Origin: Populus alba
Lineage: Eukaryota > Streptophyta > Magnoliopsida > Malpighiales > Salicaceae
DNA: 64,000 nucleotides
NCBI RefSeq assembly: GCF_005239225.2
Contig: NC_133292.1
Location: 7,288,985-7,352,984, forward strand
Direction: 5' to 3'
Position 1 is the stretch's first letter, and each line of letters begins with the position of its first letter. The position numbers and the translations under genes are program-made. Shown piece by piece: positions 35,913 through 46,180 of this stretch. Below the pieces are notes generated by a model. It did not search any database. It was not told the DNA's origin and worked only from the letters and a program-made list of their open reading frames with translations.

Positions 35913-38900
35913 TTATGTATAATCAACAGCCTGAAGTTCACTGAATCTGTCCCTTTTGCTCCTTATTACTCTTGCTTTGTTCTCTACTATTTCAAGCACC
36001 TGAAGAATGGAAGTGAAGGAATAAAAATCCATCACCTTTTAAGTGGTTCGTTGTTTGCTTAGATGACAAAGAAGTGCTTTACAGGGGCTCCTCAGCTTGG
36101 GTGCAAGATCTTTTGAAGCAAATTAATTTTCCTTTTTTCTGTTTTCACGTGTTCTATGCAGCAGAATTGTGGCACTCCAAATTCAAATTACCTCTGGTCT
36201 TGAATTTAGAACTCCACTGGACATTCCAACATCGATGCACCATATGCTACAGTTGTATTTACTGCAAGAAACACACAGAATTTCAGAACTACGACCAGGA
36301 AAAAATAGCTGCCATATTATGATGCAAATCGGAACCTAACTAAAGACAGTGTATATAGATCAGTACCAATTTACGCCTGTAGATTGAGGAGTATGCCCTA
36401 CCACCATTGCCTTAGCTCCAAGCAATTGCAGCGTCTCTTCAAGAACGGATTGTATCTGATGAGCATACAGTTTTTAGTTCCAAAAGCCAGAGAAGTTACT
36501 ACAATATTAAGATTGCGCAGTTCAAGCTTGACTCCAATAATTGAGTAAAAATCATGGGAAAAAAAAAAAAAACACGACATCATAAAATCTCATTTTGAAA
36601 GAGGTTGATTTCTTCTTGCTTCAAAGACTAAGTAATCCAACCTAAAGCAAATCAAGATGACGAAGTAATCTCATTTTGTAGTTTTCAGGGGCAACAAGTT
36701 TGTTTCATTTCATATTATTTTTAATTGCCTGATTCCCTCACAAGAAAGAGATAGAAATACACGCCATCAAAGGATACATACCTGGTTAATCTGATAGCCC
36801 TCCAAACCCAACATGTCTCTTGAGTATAAGCGGTTCCAAACAACTGAATCAAAACCCTTTGTGGCTATAAACGGGAAATTAGGACTAGTATCATCCTCAC
36901 TGAAACCTCTCATCCACTGAGATACTTCATAGTTCATCCTTTCAACGCCATATGCAACTGCAGAAGTACCAATACTCCTATCAGGCATTTCAAACAAGAA
37001 AAGATAAAAATCTAACATGTCTTAGCAAGCATAAACAGCATGACAACCAAATCTTCCAAGAAGAGATGCTGCTATTTTTATTTCTTACCATGTCGAGGAA
37101 GGAGGCCACCATGACAGAATACCCAGTCATTGATCTTGAGCACAACTGCATGCCGTGCCAATTCACATGCTAACGGACCACCTGGTCTCAACAAGATTGA
37201 TCTGGCAATTACCCCCTTTTGCCTCTGCCCTAATATTTTAAGATGATATCAGTAAATGCGCCATATGCAGGTAAAGGCAAAGACGGAGAGTTTCTGTGGA
37301 GGAACAGAAGGAGAGCAAATAGGTTCACTGCATTTGATAACTGAAAGGACAGGATTTTTGTACCTTCACCAGATTCCAAGGACCCCAGTGATTCTGAGAC
37401 AATTTTCGATCTTCTCTGCACCTTTTAGACTCTCCAATCCAGCCAAGAAAAGCATTTTCCCAGTTGTACTGGTGGTCTTCCAAGTAGGCCAGGAAATCTG
37501 AACATTCATCAAATGCCCCCGAGTCAACATATCTAAAATCTCCCTCCACATTCATAGTCTCATGATTCCCATTGACCTATTATCAAAACAATAATATAGT
37601 TAAAACATAAATCAAGAAATTTTTTACAGGAGAATAATATCTTGGAGTTTCACAAGAAATCTTTTAAAATGAATATATTGAACTCAAATTACTGAAAAGT
37701 TTGCAGGATGACAGAAGAGTATACGCTTGAGACATAAGAGGTAGGAGTCCTAAAGGAACTTCAATAAGCCTTAATTCATATACTGTTGTGCAATATTTAA
37801 AATGTGGCTGTAGCATGATGTTGATGTTGCCTCACTGACAGAGCTCTTTCCATCTTTAGTACTACAAACCTGAAAAACAGCTCCACCTTGAGCTTTTGCC
37901 TGAATATCCAATGAGCGTAGTAAGGACAGTATTGCTATCTCTTCACCACCTCGATCAAGTACATCTCCAAGCTGAATCAATACCTACATTTCCAAAGAAG
38001 GATTAGAAAACATTAGACAACAAATATAGAAGCTTGAAGAGGATAGTGTTATCTTAATGATATCATATAAGATTACAGTCCATAAATTGTAAGCCAATAG
38101 TAGTTCAAAGTTTTCTGCATATTAGACGAATAAAAGACATACGGTTTCTCCACCAGTCCATAAATCTTGACCATCGGAACTCAGTACGCCAGCGATCTCA
38201 AGCGCACATCTTGCTTGGTCAAGATCTCCATGAACATCTCCAACTATGAATACAAGTCAAAGTAGACAGTGAAGAAAAAGTTAATGAATGGCATGCATAA
38301 AAGCCAACACAATAAATTGATAGAGATTATATTTTTCTCTTCAATCTCCACATGAAATCTTCACAAAGATATCTTTTATAGCTTTGAAAAATGAAAAAAA
38401 TCAATTTTGACTTGTACAAAACTAACAAAAACATTTCACAAATCTCCTTCCAAAAGAGGACTTAATGACAAAAGACATCACAGCCGAGCAAAATGGCACC
38501 TTGAATGCCATAGTGGGGAAACCCCAATTAAGTTAAGCATACATCCTCCATTAACCATCAAGAATCTGTATATTATCCTTTGAGTTAATAAATGAAAATT
38601 ACCAGCACTCATACTAGTGTATATCAACATGCAGAATGGATACAAATATGCGTTTCAGTTCTCTGAAAATTTAGTCAAACTTACTAATTTGGGTGCGTTC
38701 AACAAAAATAATCAGGACTAACTTAGTTTCTGTTACATAATTCAGATTTTGCATTGCAACATTAAGACTGCCTTCCAACAATTCAAGTTCGTTAAGTCAT
38801 GAAGCTGAAGTATATAAAGAACTCACCAAAACCAGAAAATGACAATACTGTATCGATACTACTAAGAACCAAGCTCAGACAGGGTAAAACAAAAGCACCA

Positions 38901-39136
38901 AAACCAAAAAGGGAGATGATGACTAGTAAATTACCAGCTACAATACGGCGACCAGGAGCAGAGACAAAAGTAGGAGGGTCTCCATTGATAACTATAGGCT
39001 TCAAGGCTCCTCCTGTGCTGCTGCTAGTAGGATTTAACGCGGGATAAGAAGAAGATAAAGAAGCACAAGTCTCTGTTACTCTACGAGGAAGTGAACAAGG
39101 TGGTAGAATTAAAGAATTCAGACATGATGAAGCCAT
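35913..39136 (-). CDS. SLP1-like chloroplast protein phosphatase
   Basis: Nine exons on the minus strand: 39136-38935, 38243-38143, 37983-37870, 37576-37364, 37224-37089, 36957-36782, 36455-36367, 36261-36192 and 35999-35913. All sites are GT-AG with consistent phases, giving 395 aa. A Ser-rich transit peptide (about 1-43) precedes KPIVINGDPPTFVSAPGRRI. PPP-family metal and phosphate motifs are complete: GDVHGD (69-74), GDVLDRG (107-113), GNHE (142-145), HGG (248-250) and GHTP (334-337). SLP phosphatases are bacterial-like PPP enzymes. Arabidopsis SLP1 (At1g07010 from memory) is in chloroplasts. IWCIDVG at about 350-356 has Cys where I recall Arg in the Arabidopsis protein. The frame is clean through nine exons, in contrast to the MCAT locus next to it. 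Confidence 0.95.
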
Positions 39137-40469
39137 TGGTTTTTTTTCCCTCTTATTCTCTCTTCATTTCTATAGTTTAACGCAAGTTACGAATATAGAG
39201 GCTTCTTCTTTTTGTTGGTTTCGATTGTCAGTAGAGGGCGAAATTCCTTGCCTCTCAGCCACGTATTTACTTTATATCTTCTTTCTTTTTAGAAACTTTG
39301 TGGATGGAGATTCTTTTGAATGGTGGCCTGTTAAAATCTCTTGGTTTGTTTTGTTATCGTTAAACCATCGAGACAGTTGGGCATGTGATGTCCCCTTGTA
39401 AACGGCATCGTTTCTTTGTTTTTCCATTTTTCTCAGCTCCTTTCGGTACCATTTATATCTGCATAATTTTGTTTTTACTCGAGGTCATTTATAAATTTAA
39501 TAAATTCTGTGAAATTCACTGTGAGGATCCACATAACAATTTTAACTTCTTAATTAAATATGAAAAGACACAAAGTTTATCCTCTAAAAAAATAAAAATA
39601 AAATCAAGAAGAAGTTTGACGATTATCAGTTGAGATTAAGAGCGAGATTAATTCATATCATGCAAATTGTTAGACAGTGAAAGAAGGTGTCCAGACCGCA
39701 ACCTGTCCATCTTGGGTGTAAGAATAAATCCTTGTTTAATATTGTAGTTTAATTATATTTTTGAAAAACTTTAAAATTTATTTAAATTTTAAATTAATTT
39801 TATTATATTTTATTATTATTTTGATATATTTATATTAAAATAAAATATAAAAATCTATATTATTTTAAAATATTTTTAAATAAAAAATATTTTATTTTCA
39901 AAATGGATGATGAGGCATGGGCTTGAATTTGAAAAAATGGCTCCAAGTGCTGTGGTGATTTTTATCCATGTTCACGGGATTGTTAGTTTTGGACCCAATT
40001 CTGCACACTGTTCGTTACTGGGCAATTTCCGTCATTAGACCAGATTCGATCAAGCCCAGCCCAACTTTGCTAATTCATTTTCCCCTGATCATAGGCCCAT
40101 GCATCCACGAAAGAGTTAGATGTCAGCTAGCAGAAACTCATATGAAATTAAAGTACACATTCAGAAATTCAGGCCCAGACCGAGCCAATGGCCCATCGCC
40201 CAAAGTCGAGACGAGTTTTCTCTCATGGCTAATGGTGCAAACCCAACCGGAATCTATAAAAAAAATGAAGAGAAGAAACCCAAAGTTTTTTCAAAAAACA
40301 TCCATTTGATTGTGTGTGTTCTCTAAATGGTAGAAGAGAAAACGTCGAGAATTAATTTGTTCTTTTTTTTTTCTTTTTTGCTAAAAAAAAATCTCTCTAA
40401 TAGAAAAAAGCCCCTAACTCAACATGCAGGATGAGTAATTCTGATAAGTATCGTTTAATTAGTCAGGTC
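39137..40469. other. Gene-free region upstream of SLP1
   Basis: SLP1 promoter and 5' UTR, then an AT-rich dispersed repeat copy near 39735-39900. The frame 39968-40309 (113 aa) has no recognisable motif. Confidence 0.45.
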
Positions 40470-40627
40470 CTAGATTTACTTTATAAAGATAACCAGTTTG
40501 AGTCTTACAAATCTCAAAACTACTACAGACTTATATGGTTGTTAAGTTCAAAATATATAAGACTAGTTCAGATATATACAAGCTATTCTGAACACCTCCA
40601 TTAATTATATATTAAAAAAAAAAAAAT
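40470..40627 (+). mobile_element. Old SINE copy
   Basis: Shares with the SINEs at 13281 and 43671 a box B-like AGTTTGAGTCTTAC, CAGACTTATATGGTTGTTAA, GACTAGTTCAGATATATACAAG and an A-tail (A13). Its 5' part is diverged. Confidence 0.55.
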
Positions 40628-43320
40628 GGAGGATGAGAAATTCAATTCCAACAGCATAATGTGAGAAGCCCGAATCAGGACAGGATACCGTTGAAATGAT
40701 GGTTCTATCAAATCAAACATCCAGCATACCTAATTGTAGGGTCTCAAGAACCTGCTTTCGAACTTCTCTTTCCACTCTTCATCGGAGTTCGTTTGATTTT
40801 TGTTCTTCCTCTCCAATAGAAGTAACAGGATCTGACCAGAAAATATAACAAAGGTGGGCAAGTGGGCATGCACATCCACTGAACAATCCCTGGGCCAAAT
40901 ATGTCCCAGCTGAAACGACCACAAATATCCAATGTCAATGGATAAAAAGAAAAGCACTCCTGCGGTGTTTTCTCGCAACATGTTTGGCTCTTTCACATGA
41001 TCTTGTGTGTGGAAATATATGTGGATAACGTACCATCTATACTATAGCTTCGTGTCATTATTCACAGCTACCATTTACACACGAAGCTCGGAACTCGCCA
41101 GCTAGAAAGGGTAGCGGAGAGGATGCATGGTTGAATCTAAAATATGTACAACGTTGATGAAAACATAAAGTATTATATGCAAACCCTATAACAATGAGAT
41201 GGATATAGAATGAAAAATCTTGAATATGGGAAATGAAGTGGTTGGAAAACAAGTTCCATTTTTAACACCATGTTTGTTTAGTGGAAATAGATTTTTTTTT
41301 TAAATTAATTTTCTTGAAGAATTTATTTGTGAATTATTTTTTTAATATTTAATAATATTATAAAAAATAAATTAGAAAATAATTTTCTGTGTTTGGCTAT
41401 ATCATAAAAAATAAGCTATAAAATAATTTTTTAATATTGTTTTCAAGTTTATTAAAATAATAAGCAATAGATCTTACAAATTAAAGTTAAATGAGAATAA
41501 AATTGAAAACAAAATCTAATTTCATAAATTATCTTAAATAAAAAAAAATAACAATTAAAATAATAGATATCAAATCTAATAGATAAAAAAAAGTTGAAAA
41601 ATGATGAAATTAAAAAAAATTATAATTTCATAAATTATTTCAAATAAAATAAGTTTTAATGATGAAAAAAATAAGGATCAAATTCAATAGATAAAATATT
41701 TCAATTAAAAAATAATAAGAGAAAAGCAAATAATAAAAATAAAAATAAGGATCAAAGTTGATATAAAAATAAAATCAAATTAAATTTTAAGGGATGAAAT
41801 TAAAAAAATCAAAACAAAATATATAGCAATCAAATATTTGAAGATTAAATCTGATATTATCAGCAAATAACATGACATTTCAAAAAAATTCACAACTTCT
41901 AGAAAGTATTTTCCATTTAAAATAATAGAAAAATACTTTCCTGAAAATCAAACAAAATTTTTTTTTAATTGAAAAGTATTTTTTATTTATCAACTTTTCT
42001 AATAATAAACAAATATAAAAATATTTTAAAACACAAAACCAACCATACTTCTTCACAAGCTATAACTACACAGAAGAGAATTAATTTATCAAGATTTCGA
42101 GTAAGAAGCGAATGGGTCAGTTCTCTTGCCATATCTGGTTTTATATCAATACTGAAAACAACACCTGCATCATAAGCACTGTTCACTTCAGAATTGCAGC
42201 TCCTAGCCCAACTTGTGAGATGTCACATGCATGTCTCAGAGACATACAAGCATTCGATACTTGTATAATTTGACCTCGTCATTAATAAGGGATAGGTTAT
42301 GACGCTGATCTAAGAAGCCAGACTAGCTGTGTTCTTGGCAGATATCCCTGGTTAATTAAGTGAGCATTTGTTTTTCCATTACAATATATTATTTTAATAT
42401 ATTTTTAATTAAAAAATATCAAACATTTAAAAACGCTAAAAAAAAATTAACAACCAAGGCCTTCTTATCGTATCCAGATTGATCAGGCGCCATCCAAGTG
42501 GAGAGTATTTCCTTGCATGTCCAAGCTATGATAATACAAGTGGGTAAATTAGCCACCCCATCAAATCTATACACAAACATGGCAAGAAATGTACATCGCT
42601 AGTCATCTTTGTTGCCGAACTTGGAATGGAGTTAATGGTGGAGGAATCTCCCTTTTTGGATCGATCTTAGAAACGTATGCTGCACCTCCACGCACGAGAG
42701 AACGTAGATGCCATAACTGGCTATGTTCTATCGTTCTCAATTTGATGTATGCATTATGTCAGGTATCTTATGTCAGGTCCTTGGGGAAAAGTTCCATGGC
42801 TACATAATATAGGTGATATTTTGCTGAAGGTGGCGAAGCAATTTTACTCGGATCTATATATTCACTTCTTTTTGGTTTATATACACCTCAAAACATTTCA
42901 AGTTTATTTTCTTGTAAGGAAGCCCGATATCTTCTATAACGAGTAAAAACCTTGTAATTGTATATATTGTTAACAGAATACAAAACTTAGTTAAATCCAT
43001 AAGAAAAGAAACTAAAACGAAAATTAACCAGTTAATATCTCCAGGTAAATTGGTCTCGTTTCGGTTTGTAAGAATTTATAGGAATTTGTGTTCATGTTCA
43101 ATCTAAAACTGAATGGGTTCTTCTTTTTTTTTTGGGCAATTTGTAGAAATATATATTCATTACTCGAATCGAAAATTTCCTACAAGGATAGATTAACTGG
43201 GTTCTGCGAATTTCTTTTTGAGTTATTTTATTAATTGAAACCTCAACGAAATTATTTTGATAAAAAGGTTTAGAGGTGGTCAGTGTATTCCGTGATAATT
43301 AGAAAGGAGCATGGAGTGTC
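40628..43320. other. Gene-free region
   Basis: The small frames at 40730-40996 and 42589-42807 have no recognisable family. The stretch 41265-42020 is AT-rich, begins TGTTTGTTTAGTGGAAA and ends near TTTCCTGAAAATCAAACAAA, weakly like inverted ends of an old element. Nothing else seen. Confidence 0.4.
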
Positions 43321-43332
43321 ATGGAAGGTAAG

Positions 43333-43378
43333 ATGTAGGGTGTTGTAAACCACCCATCGAATTAAAATTAAGAAATGA
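43333..43378. repeat. Direct repeat, first copy
   Basis: The sequence TGTAGGGTGTTGTAAACCAC and what follows matches 43626-43669 at nearly every base. The two are about 290 bp apart. Confidence 0.8.
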
Positions 43379-43404
43379 AAATCTGGAGGGGATTGAAGTT
43401 AATT

Positions 43405-43556
43405 AATCAGTTTTGGGTTTATTTTTTAAAAATTATTAAATTAAATCTTACAAGCTCAGGAATTATTAAAAGATTATATAGTTGTTAATTTTAAAATTAA
43501 TAAAATTAATTAAGAAATATGTAAACTGAATATCTATGTTAAGAAAAAAAAAAAAA
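43405..43556 (+). mobile_element. Old SINE copy
   Basis: Contains ATCTTACAAGCTCAGGAATT, TTATATAGTTGTTAATTTTA, AATTAATTAAG and an A19 tail, in the same order as the other SINE copies but diverged. Confidence 0.5.
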
Positions 43557-43625
43557 AAAAACCTGAGATTGTATTTAAATTGGTCAGTGAGGTCTGAGCT
43601 TGCTTGTAGAAATTATCAGTATGTA

Positions 43626-43669
43626 TGTAGGGTGTTGTACACCACCCACCGAATTAAAATTAAAAAATG
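43626..43669. repeat. Direct repeat, second copy
   Basis: See 43333-43378. The second copy lies right before the SINE at 43671 and supplies its target-site duplication. Confidence 0.8.
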
Positions 43670-43877
43670 GTAATCATTTAGGTGGTGACCCAGTGGTAAA
43701 AGCTTGGGACTAAGAGGTTTGTTCCCTCTGTGGTCTCAGGTTCAAGCCTTAGGTTGCTCATATGATGGCCGCTGGAGACTTATATGGTAGTTAATTTCAG
43801 GGCCTATGGGATTAGTCGAGGTACGCGCAATCTGGCCCGGACAACCACGTTAAACTAAAAAAAAAATTAAAAAATGG
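43657..43877 (+). mobile_element. tRNA-derived SINE with perfect 14-bp target duplication
   Basis: Body 43671-43863. CAGTGGTAAAAGC resembles box A and GGTTCAAGCC (43739-43748) box B. The middle GACTTATATGGTAGTTAA and GATTAGTCGAGGTACGCGC match the SINE at 13305. It ends in an A-tail. AAATTAAAAAATGG flanks both sides (43657-43670 and 43864-43877). This is the best preserved copy in the window. Confidence 0.88.
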
Positions 43878-45190
43878 AACCCTGAGGATGCAGTAAACTA
43901 GCTAGATTTTTAAAAAAATACCTATTCGAGTAGAATTAATCGAGTGATATGAAAGCTATACAAACACTTACAGTTTTCTTTTTAATAAATAAAAAAAGAA
44001 GAAATGGAAGCAGAGCAATAGGGGCCCGGGGAAGCCTGATCCGGCTCTGACGTTAGGTGTATTGCTAAGATTAAGACAAGTGGGAGAGCAAATATGAAGA
44101 GATTGTCGGGTTGTGGACCCCTTTACCGAGAAGTCTTATTCTTCTCTAATTCATAGAGTATATTTTATTTTTCATACGGAGATTCGTGATTTGACCAGTG
44201 CCCCCACACACATTCACTTTGACCTTTGTGAAATTCCCACCCACTTTCTCTAGATTTAATGATTTTATATCCTTTCTTAATTCTATCTCTTGGGATTTGC
44301 CTCCCCACCTAATTCCTCCTCGCTATTACATATCTTCAAAAGGATATAATCACACCATGACCAATCTATAATTTTATCTTGGGCAGGCAGTACGGAATCA
44401 AGATTGGATGCAAGTCTTAGCTTAGTTTTTTTTAAGCTTGGCATTGCCGCTGATCTCATTTGTCCATTCAGATCTTTACAGCCTTTTCATCTAAGAAATG
44501 TATTCTACTCTGTCAATTGCAAGGCTTTGCACAATCCAATTGCATCAATATGCCAGCTCTTGAAAAATAAAGTGAAGGAAATATATAGTTTTAATTAATC
44601 AATAGTTTAATACACACTTTGTAGTGTCCAGATATTGATGTCAATGCAGTTTTCAAATGGATCTAGGGGATGACGTGGCGCACAGAGTTTGCAGGCTGCT
44701 GCAAGGATGGCACATCAGCCAAACCGCCATTAGGGTTGGGTGTTGGAAAAAATATATATTTATTACACCATCCTATGCAATCTAGGGTGCGCCCTCGATC
44801 TTGATTTTAAATTCAAGATGAGTTTGTGAGAGAAAAGTTCTCTATTCTTGTAAGTTCTTAGCAATCTGAATGTAAACGACTATACAAAATCTAATTAATT
44901 AGGAGTTGTTTAGCTTTGATATACAGATTATATACAGGAATTGATGAGTAAATCTGTCAAATTTGCAAAACAAACCTGGCATATAATCAATTGTGATTTC
45001 CGAAACTCTTCGATAAAGTTCATATTATTCAGTTAATTAAATGAAAGGGCTAAGTTCATGGTGGGAGATTTTATCAAGGATTATACCATTACTCTAGGTA
45101 AGGCTGGAAAAAAACAGGGGGAGGGGGGGCATAGCTGAAGAAGAAACCTGTGAGACCCAAGTGGCATTGAGCGGCCCTGTACTGAGTTTT
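43878..45190. other. Gene-free region
   Basis: Unremarkable non-coding DNA. A GC-richer stretch at 44670-44740 is not explained. No coding sequence or RNA gene supported. Confidence 0.4.
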
Positions 45191-45218
45191 CGAGTATGTT
45201 GACGTGCCCTATACACAT

Positions 45219-45252
<34 letters not shown>

Positions 45253-45280
45253 ATGTGTATAGGTTACGTCAACATACTCG
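45191..45280. repeat. Inverted repeat around a TA tract
   Basis: Left arm CGAGTATGTTGACGTGCCCT plus ATACACATCCAT, then (TA)n, then the reverse complement of the left arm with two mismatches, ending AACATACTCG. It would form a long hairpin. A further AT tract of about 50 bp follows at 45284-45334. Confidence 0.9.

Positions 45281-45283
<3 letters not shown>

Positions 45284-45334
<51 letters not shown>
45284..45334. repeat. (AT)n microsatellite
   Basis: About 25 AT units directly after the inverted repeat. Confidence 0.9.
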
Positions 45335-45338
<4 letters not shown>

Positions 45339-46034
45339 CTATACACTTTTTTTATCTGGCTAGAAACTGTTCATGTTCGCTCATTTGGCTACAGAAGTTG
45401 CTTTGGGCCATTCTCCTCCTCAACTAGTACGTAGTAGAATCGTTCAGCCTATTGTTCTAGATTAGTTTTCCCAAATTTATCTCTTGGATTTGTTGTCGAA
45501 TTGTTAAGTCAAACTTTTGCCATTACCTCTCGCCCTATGAGCTACGAGTTATTTGCATACCCTGGTTTTTCTGGTGGCACCGAAATTCGGACCATAGCTA
45601 ATGGTTTTGGCTTATACAGCACCATACCAAACAATGTCAAGGGACTTTGATTGTTTATTTACAAGTAAAGCATTGCGTTTAGTAATATTGTGAAAACATT
45701 AAAAATGATCGTTTTATTACTTTTTCGAACTATACATACTTTGAGAATTGCTTCCAAATCTAGCTCAAGTCCATCATCAAACTTTTGTCATTCCCTTTCG
45801 CCCTATGAGCTGCGAGTTATTTGCACGCCAACACTCGGATCATAGCCAATAGTTTAGGCTTTACAACTCCAAATCAAACATGGTCAAGGGGCTTTGATTG
45901 TTTATTTGCTATCGGAGTACCGTGTTCAGTAATACCATGAAAACATCGAAGAATTATTTTAATATCCTTGCAATCTATATATATTTTAAAAACTATTTTG
46001 AAATAATTTAAAAGGTAGAAATTAACTAGTCAAG
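45335..46034. other. Gene-free region with an internal diverged repeat
   Basis: The blocks at 45505-45710 and 45775-45975 share CTTTTGTCATT.CC, CGCCCTATGAGCT.CGAGTTA and TCAAGGG.CTTTGATTGTTTA, so this is a diverged direct repeat with a period of about 270 bp. No gene seen. Confidence 0.65.
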
Positions 46035-46180
46035 TTTTTGGTTTATTTTTTATAACTTACCAGTTCGAGTCTTATAAATCTCAGGGTCACTGGAGACTTA
46101 CATAGTTGTTAACTTCAGAACTCATTGAATTAATCAAAATACAAGCAAACTACAAAACACCCATATTAATTTAAAATAAA
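46035..46180 (+). mobile_element. Old SINE copy
   Basis: CCAGTTCGAGTCTTATAAATC (box B region), GGAGACTTACATAGTTGTTA and AATTAATCAAAATACAAGCAA are followed by an A-rich end, as in the other copies. The head is diverged. Confidence 0.55.

Noticed and set aside
40730..40996. 88-codon minus-strand frame with Cys and hydrophobic residues
   Set aside because: No recognised family. An overlapping second frame looks equally plausible, so neither is supported.
41265..42020. Possible MITE or hAT-type element
   Set aside because: Ends resemble inverted repeats only weakly and I could not find target duplications.
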